A DNA stretch of 64,000 nucleotides, from contig CALNXK010000008.1 of NCBI GenBank assembly GCA_942486035.1, forward strand, positions 3,543,501 through 3,607,500, written 5' to 3'. Positions within the stretch are counted from its first letter, which is position 1, and the number at the start of each line of letters is the position of its first letter. The notes beneath the pieces are model-generated. The model was not told where the DNA came from. It made no database searches and worked only from the letters and a program-made list of their open reading frames with translations. Below are positions 24,056 to 36,360 of the stretch, piece after piece. Source of the DNA: Porites lobata. Lineage: Eukaryota; Cnidaria; Anthozoa; Scleractinia; Poritidae. The position numbers and the translations under genes were made by a program.

Positions 24056-25140
24056 GACGTCAAAGAAAACCACGTCAAAGAAAACCAACGGGGATAAAGT
24101 ATGATCCTGCAATGAATCGCACACGTGGTGGTTCACGAAGGCGGAATCGCGGTGGTGGTCAAATCAAAAAACGTCGCACGATCAACAGCGCTGTGTTTAA
24201 TAACAAAAGCACTAGCACAATTGCTGGTAAATGTAGTTCACATTAATGTCAAGTAAAATAATCATAAGCAGTGGATCCTTCTTAACTGATGCATCGGTAC
24301 ATGATAAAGGGATTTGATTCTGCAACTGGTTTATGCGAGGATGGTGGTGGTTTGTTAAAAACCCAAAACTAGTTACGCCAAGTCAAAATGTACTATTCTA
24401 ACAAAAGGCGAGTAAAAAATACCAGCAGAAGGAAACCAGGAAATCTCGAAAGAAACTGCTTGAATTTCAGTAATGAACACACTTTGACCACTTAGAACTG
24501 CTGGAAACCGGGGAATCATCACCAGACAAATTCACTCAATTTCACGTTTCTTGAGCGGTGCATTTTTGAACATTTTGGACGTGATTACTATAAATCTACG
24601 GAAACTGAAAGCTATCGAACAATTTTGATTGCTTTGCTATTTCAGCGAGTGCAGCAGTGCAATGAGTATGCAGCTTGGGTCATGTGTAGGACAAGTTTTG
24701 AGGTGTTTATGTTTATCCACTTGGCGTTTCCAATCCAAATGGTACTTACAGCAACTATGATCTATATGACAGCGTGTATTACAAAAACAGCGTGTTCAAA
24801 CCCGCGGAGGAAATCGTTCTGTAATTTCATCCCCTGAAATAACGAAACCAATTACCTAGGGAACTAGCCTAGTCAAAAACCTCAATTAGTCCCCCTCATC
24901 CGTACTTTAAGCGTGAACTGAAGCGGGACCTAGAAGCGCATCGTTTGAGAAAGAGGGAAAAGACTGAACGTGAGATAATTGTGAGCTTATTTACCACATT
25001 CTGAAGATCAAACAATAAAAATACAAAGTTTAAATCAAAACATATTAAACAAGAAGTGACTGAGATCGATACTATAGTCACGACCACGACCACTACAGTG
25101 CTCGGTGGAAAGAACTTTGGAACAAAGACCTAAAATATTT
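24056..25140. repeat. Family intergenic block, copy B
   Basis: It aligns with 39340-40590 and 61730-62640: 'atgaatcgcacacg', 'caactgcgctgt', 'gtcaagtaaaataatca', the relic exon, then 'aacaagaagtgactgagat' and 'acgaccacgaccac'. It precedes the 3' flank of copy B. It holds the relic at 24646-24840 and no other gene. Confidence 0.7.
24646..24840 (+). pseudogene. Plus-strand coding-like relic, copy 2
   Basis: It follows ...gctatttcAG. One frame gives RVQQCNEYAAWVMCRTSFEV and another gives NPNGTYSNYDLYDSVYYKNS then VFKPAEEIVL-stop, so an indel or very short intron separates the halves. It is homologous to 8193, 39930 and 61974. The protein is not recognised. Confidence 0.4.
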
Positions 25141-25424
25141 AAGGAAATGAAGACTCTAGACGCTAGAATTGCAATAATTTTAAATAATAATAATCATTTG
25201 TTGCGAATTTTTTTTGCTTTTCATTGGCCGAGAGCCCACCACGTGACCTGCAAATAACTGCCTACAAATAATGGTCTGCTCATGCGCAATGTCCTCCAAC
25301 TTTGTGCCAATAATACTGCTCATGCGTAAATGAATCCACGCTTTTCTCCTTCTTGCGATCGCACTTCCGTGAAAATGGCAGGTCGCTTCGCTTCATTTAA
25401 AAACCAAACTCGGAGATCCAGTGA

Positions 25425-25525
25425 CTCGGTTATCGCAAAATATCGTGATTTGTCAGTGTCTCGCAAATCAATTATTTGCCTCAGCCTTCGGCTTTGGCAA
25501 ATAATTGATCTACTCGCCACTGACA
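25425..25525. repeat. Hairpin element
   Basis: The arms contain ATTTGTCAGTG...CAATTATTTGCC and the complement around a loop 'tcagccttcggcttt'. It is probably a short inverted-repeat transposon. Confidence 0.6.
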
Positions 25526-25995
25526 AATAACGACATTTTGCTAAACCTCGTCCAATAATTGTTAAGTATTCTTATTTGTTCTAATCGATGTTTAATAATG
25601 TTCTTCTTTAAATCTTGACTTGTAAAAAAATTATTCTTTCTTTAACCCTTTAAGCCGCAATATACACATACAAATTTTCCAGACTTGTCTCCGAACATTT
25701 TCTAAACGGTTAGTTTGTAAAAGATCAAAGCATTTTTTTCTTTGTTGATTATTTGATCAAGTTTCATAACCTTGTCTCTAAATAATAAATTGGTGTTTAT
25801 AGAAGAAAATTGCTCGATAAAATTACTGTTGAAACCCCTTTAAGGTTTCAAGGTGTTTTAAACGAATGATCATTACACTAGTTTTTCACGTAGCGTGCAA
25901 GTCGTATATTTACAGAAATAAGTTCCGACGAAGTTCTGATCCAAAGCCAAATTCCTTCTGACAAACGGGCACTTCTTATAGCTAAAAAAAGGTGA
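25526..25995. other. 3' flank of copy B
   Basis: It resembles the 3' flanks at 31260-31620, 40600-40825, 51630-51824 and 62640-62873, sharing 'aggtgttttaaacgaatgatca' and 'catgtagcgt'-like motifs. No gene. Confidence 0.5.
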
Positions 25996-27135
25996 CTATG
26001 TCAGTTCGTAACATTTGAGTTTGCCTAATGTGTGATAACCTTCCTCATGTGACTGGTCCAAATCTCCCAGTCTGATTTGTGTCACAGGTAGAGAAGTCTT
26101 GTCTGTCAGTAGACCGCTGTCCTCTCTCCAGCCAATTGTTGTGGTTTGATAATCACAGTTACACTTCTTACCTCCCCTGCAAGAGTTTGCTACTCCGCAT
26201 CCGCACATGTTGGTATGGCCTGTAGCTCCACCCCGGTAGTTCATACGTGTTCCGTCATGGGACACCCACCAGGCATGGTGATTCTCAATAAAAGCTACGT
26301 CGTTGTTACATTCGAACTTGATAAACTGTTCACAGTTCTGTGAAACTCGAGTAAGTGCTGCCAACTGAGCAGTGCTATCTCCAGTGTAAGTCACATCTTT
26401 ACTGTAACATCCTGCACCACCACATCCAGGACTGGCGCTGTTCACGTGGGTTCTCTTCTCGCTGTCGTGACTTATGATTGTCACGCCAACTCCTCCCTTG
26501 TCACTCATGTCACAATACACACTGAACGGAGCCACGCCTACTTTGCCATCAGGGTCAATAATATAACTACCTGAAGAGCTTCCTGATTTTATACTGCTAC
26601 AGGACTTCAATTATCACTTCAACAACAGAAGTTGCCTCAACAGAACGCAGTGCGTTCTTGGCCACGCAAGTATATGTTCCCGCATCGTTTGTAACCACGT
26701 TCCTGAGGAGCAAATTTCCATTGGGCCAAACAACGTGATTACGAGCTAAAACGTTACCAGTTCTCTTCCATGTGATCTCTGTGTTTCCTTGGGCTGAACA
26801 GTTTAACTGCAAGTTGCTTGACTGTAATACAGTGACTTTCAGGGGAGGAGTTAGTATAAATGCGAGCCTTTCAAAGACCGTCACTTGAGCAACAGCGAAG
26901 TCCTGTCCGAGAAAATTCTTTGCTTAACATGCGTAATCCCCGCTATCAGCTTTAGCTATGTTACCAATTGTCAAGTTCCCATCGGCCACTGCAGTCTTCC
27001 CTTTTGGCAACGAACCAAACGATCTATGCCACGTTATCGTTGGTATTGGAAGACCTGTAGCTTTGCACTGCAACCTTACGTTTTCCCCTACTTCAGCAAC
27101 AATAGACGAGGGTTTTTGATTGATTAAGGCAGCAA
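25996..27135 (-). pseudogene. Copy B exon 3 (Ig2-Ig3-FReD), broken
   Basis: The FReD part (25996-26610) is open and ends KLKCYELT-stop. A 5-base deletion near 26605, at the Ig3-to-FReD link, shifts the frame, and a stop replaces Ser in the Ig2 sequence YACSAKN near 26925. Together with the breaks in exon 2 this rules out a normal product. The FReD still keeps all its cysteines, so decay is recent or gene conversion has refreshed it. Confidence 0.85.
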
Positions 27136-27671
27136 CTGTAAAGTAATGAAGAAATTTTAATTGATAAGCCAAGAAAATAAAAAAATAAAAGTAAAAACAG
27201 AGGGTTTGCTTCTGGCAAAACGTGTCCGCGTTCCATTGATTAGACTAGAACCTAGAATCTACCGATAACTGTTTCGGTGTCCTTGCTCGAACATTGTTGC
27301 CTTAAAAATCATCTTTGCAAATCGTCTTGTGTAGAATCCTCTTCATATAATTAGGTATATAGCACACAGTTGTATTTATAGCCCAATTATCGCTCTATTC
27401 GCTAAAAACAGGGGCATTTTTGACGAGACTCATCATCATCAACATCATGATCATCATCATCATTAGTAGCCTGTGGACAGTGGGATTAATAATTGTTCAT
27501 GGGGAATTCACACTGAGACATTGTTGACTATATACGCCCAATTTTAAGGTGAAAGTATATCATGTAATGGAATTTCAACCCCCAAAAGGTTTGGTTTCTC
27601 ATTAATAGCTTCTAAATCCATGAATGTGCGTTTTAATAAGTAACAACTGTAACAAAGGAGGAGCATGTTAC

Positions 27672-28239
27672 CTTGGACAGTTAACGTGGCCGATGTTTTC
27701 ACTAATCCAAGAATGTTGCTTGCTACGCACGTGTACATTCCGCCATCATGTGGCTTTACATCCTTAATCATTATTCCACCACCAGACTGTACAATTCGTT
27801 TGTCCGCTGCAACACTGGTATTTTCTTTTAGTCATGTTATTTGAGGAACTGGATTTCCTTTAGCATCACCCTGCAGTGAAGCTACATCAGTTTCGTTAAC
27901 CACCATAGAAAGCGGTGGTGAGACAACAGAGGGAGCTGAGATGGAATCACCAGGATCCCCTTTGGGTCCTTCAGGACCTTAGTCGCCTTTGGGACCGGGA
28001 GGTCCCTGAATTCCTTGAGTGCCTTGAGGCCCTTGTGGTCCCTGTGGCCCGGGCGGACCATGCTTCCCTAAGGGACCAGGCCTGCCTCGTTTTCCCCTGA
28101 TTCCTTTCGGACAACGAATTGTACAGGCCAGGCTACCGTAAGGCCAGTTGAATTTCTTTCCTGACGACATCACGGCTTAAGGTTTCACTGACGTTTGAAA
28201 CCTTGTTTTGTACACGGCGTTTTTGACGAATTTTTACAT
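27672..28239 (-). pseudogene. Copy B exon 2 (furin site, collagen, Ig1), broken
   Basis: Splice sites are intact (tttcAG|AT... and CAAG|gtaac). The exon encodes DVKIRQKRRVQNK (furin-type RQKR), CTIRCPKG and about 18 collagen triplets. It has a one-base insertion before the collagen (near 28135), a stop in place of Gln inside the collagen (near 27980), and a TGA in place of the Ig1 Trp (near 27833). Confidence 0.85.
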
Positions 28240-28578
28240 CTGAAATATAGCAAAGCCAGCGTGTCAGTGTCTTGATTACGAGAATCTTTATACTAATCAG
28301 CAAACACGAGTTTAACCATGAGCCCATGGTTTAACACGTTCACTAAAAATCTGGGCGCGGCTTGCGAGCCACCTACGCCACTTGGAGACGTCGCGTTTAA
28401 AGGTCCGGCCGTCCGTGGTTACACTGTAAAACAATGCTTGTAATCCAACCCCCCTCCCCATCCTACTCTCTTCTTCTTCAGTCTCGATCCCTTGTTACGT
28501 CTGGGGAGTATTAAGAGGCGGCCTTATTCACACCTTATCTCCTTTAGTAGAGTCCAAAAGAATGGCCATAGAACTATA

Positions 28579-28740
28579 GGGCGCGATCCATTCAACCAAA
28601 ATTCAGACCGGTCCGACCGGCAAAAGAGGACCACCTCAAAAGGTGGACCTGTTTTTTAGAAACTTTTCCGGTTGGACCGAACCGATCCATTGAGTTTTGG
28701 ACCGAAATTTCCGGAAATTTTGGTTGAATGGATCGCGCCC
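28579..28740. mobile_element. MITE in intron 1 of copy B
   Basis: 25-bp perfect terminal inverted repeats begin GGGCGCGATCCATTCAACCA, the total length is 162 bp, and ATA occurs on both sides as a possible 3-bp target duplication. A 3-bp target would fit PIF/Harbinger, but that is inference. No coding capacity. Confidence 0.85.
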
Positions 28741-29271
28741 ATAGTATTCTATTTTGTGCAGGATCGACTGAGATCGCTCCTTCTCGTCTTAAGTGCTATG
28801 TTTGTTTAAGTTATTCCTAGCATGTTATGGATTACGCTCATATATACACAGGAAGTGAATTCTTCATTTCTGCAGCCAGTCTTTCAAACAGCAATCTCCA
28901 TTTCTCCACCAGGCGGGGGAAAAGAGGGGACTGTAAACTACTCTTTCAAAAAATTAAATCGAACAAATAAAAAAAATTTACGACTACTATCTCAATATTT
29001 ATAAACAACGTTTACTCCCCGTAAACTGCGCTATGCAATGATAGGTTGTCGCTTCTGTGATGTTACCAAACAACAGCAGCCAAACTGGAATGACTTAGCT
29101 TTTTTAGACTTCTTAAAATGACAGCTGGTTTCTCACACTTTCGCTGTAATTCTGTGAATTTTCAAGCGACTGCAAATTTATCTTTCCATCATTTTTTTTA
29201 TTTATTTGCGCTTAGATCGAAAAATTACAAAACAAAGACGAAGGAACTTTTATTTCTGGGTACACAAGTAC

Positions 29272-29524
29272 CTTTAGAATTAGATGATCCACTCTGCAAC
29301 ATCTTCAACACAGAATCCATAACATTTTCATGACGACCGACGACTTTTCGTAGCTCGATGTTGTTCTCTCTTTCTTGGTTTAACACTTTAAGTGTTTCAC
29401 AATGAGAATGAAGTTCAATCTCGACGTGAATCAATGCCGCGAAACAAAATGAGAGAGAGATTGAAAATATCGTGGATGAAAGCTTCACGTAGTTGGAGAC
29501 TGGGCGCGTCTTTGATTTCTCCAT
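29272..29524 (-). pseudogene. Copy B exon 1 (membrane anchor and stalk), itself intact
   Basis: MEKSKTRPVSNYVK is followed by the hydrophobic segment LSSTIFSISLSFCFAALIHV and a charged stalk with spaced Leu and Val, ending KMLQSGSSNSK before |gtactt in phase 1. Lys residues before and Glu after the anchor suggest type II topology. The exon reads open, but exons 2 and 3 of the copy are broken. Confidence 0.8.
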
Positions 29525-29629
29525 GAAACGAAGATTGAGCAAAAATATTACTAAAATGTTAACGACCGGGGTTGTTATTGCATTCTACGAAGGTACGATT
29601 GCGGTGATGTTTCACGAATCTCTGATTTT

Positions 29630-29700
29630 ATTTCTATAAACTCCCTCCATTTGACCTTATCTTTGCTGACAATGTTGGCTATTTTCCAATTTACTGAAAA
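29630..29700 (-). promoter_or_regulatory. Conserved upstream block, copy B
   Basis: This is the same block as at 38500-38580 and 59925-59985, about 150 bases upstream of the ATG. The CCAAT box of those copies reads CCAAC here. Confidence 0.4.
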
Positions 29701-30027
29701 TGCACTGATCTATAACCTTAATTATTTTCTTTCACAACATGCTATGTGATGTTTGACGTCAGTAAAACAGCACCCGGCTTAATCACGAAGATGATTTTTA
29801 AGTTTTCAGATCATCTCAATAGTCAATCTTGTAAGGTTTAGAGTTATTTGCTCTTAACAATTCGCAATGATAAAAATTTTAAATGTGTTACAGTGAAAGA
29901 AAAAAAACATTTTGTTACAAAAGTGCGAGAAACCCACAGTATGTGCTGTATTTGCTCAGTGTGCAGTTAGTTTTGGGTTAAAGATAGAGTAGCCTAAAGG
30001 GAGAAGGTTCTAAGACCGTTGCACTGG
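29701..30027. other. Spacer, nothing recognised
   Basis: AT-rich sequence upstream of copy B with no gene or clear repeat. Confidence 0.4.
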
Positions 30028-30165
30028 GATGATGATGATGATGATGATGATGATAAGGAATGATGGTGAGCGATGATAAAGATGATAATGATAATACCTG
30101 ATGATGATGATGTTGATGACCGATGATGATGATGAGCGATGATGATGATAAAGAGTGATGAACAC
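30028..30165. repeat. Interrupted (gat)n microsatellite
   Basis: Runs of gat triplets are broken by short variants. A shorter gat run occupies a related place at 38838-38858 and 60243-60262. Confidence 0.8.
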
Positions 30166-30609
30166 TGCTCTAACACATGTTTATCATGTTTAATGTTCTG
30201 TGATATTTATCTCATTAAAATTTTAAAAATTCGTTTCAAATATTCACAACCTTTTAACATTCCCACCTGCACACAGTCTTTCTTCAACACATTTTCCTGT
30301 TCCTCGGACATTTCCAAATATCAGCTAAAGTTTTTTTTACTTGTACATACGGTATTCCTCAAGAAGGTAAAGAGAGGCTTATGCGAAGATTATTTTTTTT
30401 AAAGAACAAAGGAATTTGTAACCGAAAATAGCTGCCTAAGTAGGGAAAATAATTGGGTATAATAGGGTATATTGTTGGGTGTATTTTATTTGATTCGGCT
30501 ATAACCAGTAGCTCGGCTCCTGCTATAACATAGGGTTTTTATATACGTATTCTTCCTTTCATTGTAATTATTTCTATGCTATTTAGTTTTTAGTTGGTTC
30601 TTAAGCCCC

Positions 30610-30656
<47 letters not shown>

Positions 30657-30915
30657 AGTTTAAAATTGTTTCCTTCATAAAAGCTGCTTACTGACTTGAA
30701 CTGATTGCGAATTAAGTCCCGGTGCAAATTACAAAACTTGTTGAACTTGAATCCTGTGTTGAAACCTCTGTTCCAGTTTTCCGTGAATATTTTTCAATTT
30801 TCAAAACCTGGCTTAGTTAAACATGTTTACTTAGTGTGAATGGCGCATTAGATAGGTGTCCTCATTTTGATTTCGCTCCCCTATACTAGGAGCCCATGGG
30901 TTATTGGCTAAATAA
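30166..30915. other. Spacer, nothing recognised
   Basis: AT-rich, with several 'aaacatgttta'-like palindromic words near 30620-30840. No gene. Confidence 0.35.
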
Positions 30916-31262
30916 CTAAAAGTATTCTTATTTGTTGTAAAATCTATGCGCTAGTTCTGTAATAATTAACTGCAAATGATCAAAAGTATTCTTTTTTGTT
31001 GTAAAATCTATGCGCTAGTTCTGTAATAACTGCAAATGGTCAAAAGTATTCTTACATGTTGTAAAATCTATGCGCTAGTTCTGTAGTAACTGCAAATGAT
31101 CAAAAGTATTCTTTTTTGTTGTAAAATCTATGCGCTAGTTCTGTAATAACTGCAAATGATCGACAGTATTCTTATTTGTTGTAAAATCTTTGCGCTAGGT
31201 TTGTAATAATTAACTGCAAATGATTAAAAGTATTGTATTTGTTGTAAAATCTATGCGCTGTG
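30916..31262. repeat. Tandem array, about 6 copies of a 60-bp unit
   Basis: The unit contains AAAAGTATTCTTTTTTGTTG, 'taaaatctatgcgctagttc' and 'tgcaaatgatc'. Neighbouring copies are nearly identical. A single 'tatgcgctagttct' monomer lies in the 3' flank of copy D near 40600, so the array grew from family flank DNA. Confidence 0.85.
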
Positions 31263-31622
31263 ATCGATGTTTAAAACTGTTCTCTTTTAAATCTGGACCT
31301 TTAAAAAAATTCTTCTCTCTTTAACCCCGAAGCTCCAATATGCACATGCAAATTTTCCTGACTTGTCTCCAAACATTTTTCTAATGATTAGTTGAGAGAA
31401 TTTAATAAAAGATAGAAGCATTTTTTCTTTATTGATCAATTGATAAAGTTTCATAACTTTTTCCCTAGATGATAAATTTATGTTTATGGAAGAAAATTGC
31501 TGTTGGTCATTCTTGGGACTTAAAGGTTAAGAAAGGTCGATAAAATTTCAATTTAAAGTTCCAAGGTGTTTTAAACGAATAATCATTAGCCCAGCTTCTC
31601 ATGTAGCGTTCAAGTCGTATTT

Positions 31623-32857
31623 TTACAGAAATAACTTCCGACTAAGTACTGATCCAAAGCCAAATTCCTTCTGACAAACGGGCCTTGTATGTAGCAAAAT
31701 AAGTTCATCAAACCTGTCCATAACATTTGAGTTTGCTGTGCGATAACCTTCCTCACGCGAATTATCCAAGTCTCCCAGTCTGATTTGTGTCACAGGTAGA
31801 GAAGTCTTGTCTGTTAGTAGACCGCTGTCCTCTCTCCAGCCAATTATTGTGGTTTGATAATCACAGTTACACTTCTTACCTCCTCTGCAAGAGTTTGCTA
31901 CTCCGCATGCGCACATGTTGGTATGGCCTGTAGCTCCACCCCAGTAGTTCATACGTGTTCCGTCACGTGACACCCACCAGGCATAGCTATTCTCAATAAA
32001 AGCTACGTCGTTGTTACATTCGAACTTGATAAACTGTTCACAGTTCTGTGAGACTCCAGTGAGTTCTGCCAACTGAGCTGTACTGACTCCAGTGTAAGTC
32101 ACAGCTTTCCTGTAACATCCTGGACTACGACATCCAGGACTGACGCTATTCACATGAGTTCTACTCTCACTGTTGTGACTTATGATTGTCACGCCAACTC
32201 CTCCCTTGTCACTCATATCACAATACACACTGAACGGAGCCACGCCTCCTTTGCCATCAGGGTCAATAATATAATTACCTGAAGAGCTTCCACTGTGGCC
32301 TGATTTTATACTGCTACAGGACAAAGGTTTGTTGTACACTTCAACAACAGAAGTAGTCTTGACAGAACGAAGTGCGTTCTTGGCCACGCAAGTATATGTT
32401 CCGGCATCGTTTGTAACCACGCTCCTGAGGAGCAGAGTTCCATTTGAATAAATCAAGTGGCTGTGAGGTAAGCCTTTTCTAGTTCTCTTCCACGTGATCT
32501 CAGTGTTACCTTGACCTGCACAGTTTAACAACAAGTTGCGTGACTGTGTTACAGTAACTTTCCGGGGAGGAGTAAGGGTAAATGTGAGCCTGTCAATCAC
32601 TATCAATTGAGCAACAACGGAGTCCTGTCCGAGAAAATTCTTTGCTGAACACACGTAATCACCCTTGTCAGTTTTAGCTATGTTACGAATTGTCAAGTTT
32701 CCATCGGTTGCTGAAGTCTTCCCTTTAGGCAATGAACCAAACGCTCTCCGCCACGTAATCGTTGGTATTGGAAGACCTGTAGCTTTACACTGCAACGTCA
32801 CGTTTTCGCCTACTTCAGCAACAATGGACGAGGGTTTTTGATTGATTAAGGCAGCAA
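31623..32857 (-). pseudogene. Copy C exon 3 (Ig2-Ig3-FReD), frameshifted end
   Basis: It is open from the acceptor (ttacacAG|TT, VAALINQ) through both Ig domains and nearly all of the FReD. A 4-base deletion near 31730 replaces the usual HTLGKLKCYG ending with about 37 unrelated residues read from the normal 3' flank. This removes the last conserved Cys. With the frameshift in exon 1 the copy is probably dead, though translation of the Ig part is not excluded. Confidence 0.8.
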
Positions 32858-33441
32858 CTGTGTAAAGTAATGAAGAAATATAACAAGCCAAAAAAAAAAA
32901 TTAACAAGTTACAAGTAAAAAGAGTGTATTCTGGGAAAACGTTTTCCAGTTCTCTTGATTAGAGTCGAACCTAAAATCTACCGATAACAGTTTCGGTCGC
33001 ATTATTTTCTCCTGAGCGATGTTACACGGGACGATTCACAACGCTAATTTTCAGTGCAATACAGCGTTGCAACATTGCGGGGAAATTTCTACGAATTGTG
33101 CCAGCATTGTTGCCTTAAAAATCATCGTTCCAAATCGTCTTGCGTAGAATCCCTCCTGTATAATTAGGTATATAGGACACTATAGTCGAAGTTGCATTCA
33201 GGTTTATAGCCCAATTACCGCTCTATTCGCATAAAACAGGCATTTTTACAAGACTCATTATCATTAGTAGACTGTGGCCAGGGGATATTGACAATTGTTT
33301 ATGGGGAATTTAACAGGCATCGTTGACTATTAATACGCTTAATTTTAAGGTGAAAGTATATCATGTAATGGAATTTGATTTCTCATTAATAGCTTCTAAT
33401 CCATGAATTTTCCAGTAAGTAACAAAGGAGGAGCATGTTAC

Positions 33442-34035
33442 CTTGGACAGTTAACGTGGCCGATTTTTTTATGAATCCAAGAATGTTGCTTGCTACGCAC
33501 GTGTACACGCCATCGTCTTGTGACGTCACATCCTTAATCATTAATCCTCCACGAGACTGTACGATTCGTTTGTCGGCTGGAAGACTGGTATTTTCTTTAA
33601 GCCATGTAATTTGAGGAACAGGATTTCCTTTAACCTCACACTGCAGTGAAGCTACATCAGTTTCGTTTACTACCGTGGAAACCAGGGATGTCACAATAGA
33701 AGGAGCTGAGATGGATTCACCAGGATCACCCTTGGGTCCTTTAGGGCCCTGATCGCCCCTAGGTCCAGGAGGCCCCTGATCTCCATGAGAACCTTTAGGC
33801 CCCTGTGGTCCCTGGGGCCCAGGTGGACCATGCTTGCCTGAGGGACCAGGTCTGCCACGATTTCCCTGAGGCCCTGGCTGACCAAGCTTGCCTGGAGGAC
33901 CAGGCCTGCCCCGGCGTCCCCTGATTCCTTTCGGACATTGAATTGTACAGGCCATTTCAATTTCTTTCCTTGTGAAGTTTTCACTGGCGTTTGAATCCTT
34001 GTTTTGCACATGGCGTTTTTGACGGATGTGTGCAT
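33442..34035 (-). pseudogene. Copy C exon 2 (furin site, 24 collagen triplets, Ig1), intact
   Basis: The exon reads DAHIRQKRHVQNKDSN (RQKR site), MACTIQCPKGIRG, 24 uninterrupted Gly-X-Y triplets (the longest in the array), then Ig1 (CEVKGNPVPQITWLKEN ... GVYTCVASN) and the donor CAAG|gtaac. The exon itself is undamaged; the copy is called a pseudogene because of exons 1 and 3. Confidence 0.8.
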
Positions 34036-34522
34036 CTGAAATGTAATGTAATCAGCAAATATGTTCTTTGAGAGCAAGGATCTTGATCTCCAAAAATGGT
34101 AAAAGTAAAGGCGCACACGAGCCAAAGCCCCAAACGACCGGAGCTTATCCCGGTTTTTTTTTTAGCATGAAGCATGCATGCCTAGGAGTATTGCTAATCC
34201 ATCGCAGGGTTACCCCCATGTGAGCAGCATGCATGTCGCCGGTGCTTAGTTCCCTTTTGTAACCGGTCGTTACTACTATTGGTAACCAAGCCTTTACTCA
34301 TGATGGATGTAATATATTCCCTCAAGATCCTCTCTTGATTCCCTGGATTAAGTTATAACAAGGCAAATAATACGTTTTTGAATAGCCTTAGAAAGAACGA
34401 CGTTGAAGCCCAAGTTGAATTTACGTTAAAAACTATGGAAAGGGATAGGTCACCTGTTATTGATGTAACATGAGAAAAACAGTTTGCTAGTGTATGTACT
34501 TAATTTTTTCGGAATTTTAGCT

Positions 34523-34606
34523 GGTCGGTGTGGTAGTGTAGTGGTAAGAGATAGATTAGGGTATGAAAGGTCCGGGTTCGAGGTCCAGGTTCGACCCTGG
34601 GTTGCG
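34523..34606 (+). mobile_element. tRNA-like SINE head, copy 1
   Basis: TGGTAGTGTAGTGGTAAGA resembles a tRNA A box, and a B-box-like GGTTCGACCC follows about 45 bases later. No paired acceptor stem is evident, so it is not a working tRNA gene. A diverged twin lies at 57313-57400. Confidence 0.55.
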
Positions 34607-34639
34607 ATTTGCGTTTTTATTGATAGAAACGCTTCAAAA

Positions 34640-36360
34640 AGTTTCTAAAGGTTGCTTTCCACTGCCCCGTTTTTGGCTAGGCACGTTAACGCAAGTAAAT
34701 TTTAATCACGTAAATAAAATAGAGAAAAGATAAAAGTGCTGAGATTAAACGAAAAGTTGAGCGAGGTTCAACTCTTACGCTTACGAGCGACCTTTCATGC
34801 ATTGCCTCTATTTTATTTGCGAACGTAATTTTTACTCATGTACGCACGTAAAAATTACACGACACTGGAAATCAACGCTAAGAGTTTTAAAAATGGCAGC
34901 GAGGGGGGATACTCAACAAATTTTCATTTGGGGAGGCTCCGCCCCGAGGTTCAACCCCTTACCCTTTTATATATCATTTTTTTACGAAAAAGGTACCCCT
35001 TTCGTATACCTTCTGTTAACAAAGTGGTACCCCTCTTACGTACCTTGTCCAGAACTTTGCATCCCTTTTAACTGCTGTCAAGAAATGCACTGTCTTTTAA
35101 ATGAGAATCACTCACAAAAGTAGAACTTTTTCTCGTCTTAATAAAGCTATAAAATTCATCTGTTAGCCCTTTTAGGCCCATTCACAGACCCTTTTGTATA
35201 CTTCAACGAGTAAAATCCCTACCCTTTCATATACCTAAGGCCTGAAAAAGGTACCCCTTTTGGTCGGAGCCTCCCCGTATAGGCCATTATAGGGAGTACC
35301 CCCCCGGTATCCATATGAGGGTCTCAATGGGGTGGTGGCATTTTTTCAGTTACGGTTAACAAGAAAGTTAAAAATTAACTTCTTTTGTTTCAAAAAGTGA
35401 AATATTAATTAACCTGTATTTTTTGTACCTTTAAAGCAAAATAAAGGTCTTAAGATCATCTCCGAATGTGAAATAAGCTATTCTTTTGAAAAATTTTAAC
35501 ATTTGATAGATCATGCTTTTTGTAAAGTATTCCACTTTTAATATTATTTTACACATAGAAATGTCAATTGTCAATTTAAAAGTAATCTTTGTGAAAAAGC
35601 AAACCACACACTTGAACGCCAAACTCAAGGTCGGGACGCGACATTCATTACAACAGAAATGGCCGTTTTCACACTAGGGACGGATTATTCGTGTGAGACA
35701 GGTTATCCGTTTGATGATTCGCGTCAGATAGGTAATACGTCTTAAGTTGAAAATGGAATCGTTTTAATTTTGAGTGAACAATCCGTCTGACTTTATCCTT
35801 CAATTTCGACGGACAGTTTCAAGACGGGATTATCCGTTCCAGATAGCCTGTGTACAGCCGCCCCCTCCCCTCAGAAAAAAAATCGGAGAAGGATGTCTGT
35901 CGGGAAGGGGGCGGCTGTACACAGGCTAGTCTCAGACGGGTAATCCGGCCGTTTCTAGCTCCAGTGTGAAAACGGCCAATAACAAAATTCCAGTGTCCAG
36001 TGTTTTTAATGATAGCGAAGTACTGTACGGAACCACTGTCAGCCGTTGCCTTGTCCGTAGGCCTCGTTATTTCGCGTAATGCGTTTTGGGTCACATGGTC
36101 CAAGCGAGTTCGCCACCGAAATGCCTTGACCGAGATTGCGTGGGAAGACGCCGTACAGGGAGTAGGCATGGCAATGTCTATCGTAGCATCAGAGAAAAAC
36201 GGGGAAATGTTGTTTATCGGCAACGTGTTTTACAAACAGTGACATCTCTGCGTGTTGTTTCACTAGTGTTTCGAGGGCACGACCTCCAGAAAATCGCAAA
36301 TATTAATCCCCAGCAAGAAGCCACACTTTCGCTTTGGAAAAAAAATTAGTTCCCCGAGAG
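34640..36360. repeat. Duplicated intron-1 segment (partner of 57425-59245)
   Basis: The two are nearly identical over about 1.7 kb, with small indels. They contain a 'ggtacccctttt'-rich low-complexity part and the inverted-repeat element at 35661-35977. No gene is supported in the segment. Confidence 0.75.
35661..35977. mobile_element. Nested palindromic MITE
   Basis: The outer ends are GGCCGTTTTCACACT and its complement. Inside, 35844-35928 is a second hairpin with arms TAGCCTGTGTACAGCCGCCC. The same nested structure is present at 58548-58860, so it predates the segmental duplication. Confidence 0.75.

Noticed and set aside
29994..30176. His/Ser-rich minus-strand frame
   Set aside because: It is the translation of a gat microsatellite.
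30916..31262. CRISPR-like array
   Set aside because: The units are tandem with no unique spacers, and the genome is clearly animal.
34523..34606. Possible tRNA gene
   Set aside because: A- and B-box-like parts are present, but no acceptor stem or clear anticodon arm pairs up; a SINE head is more likely.
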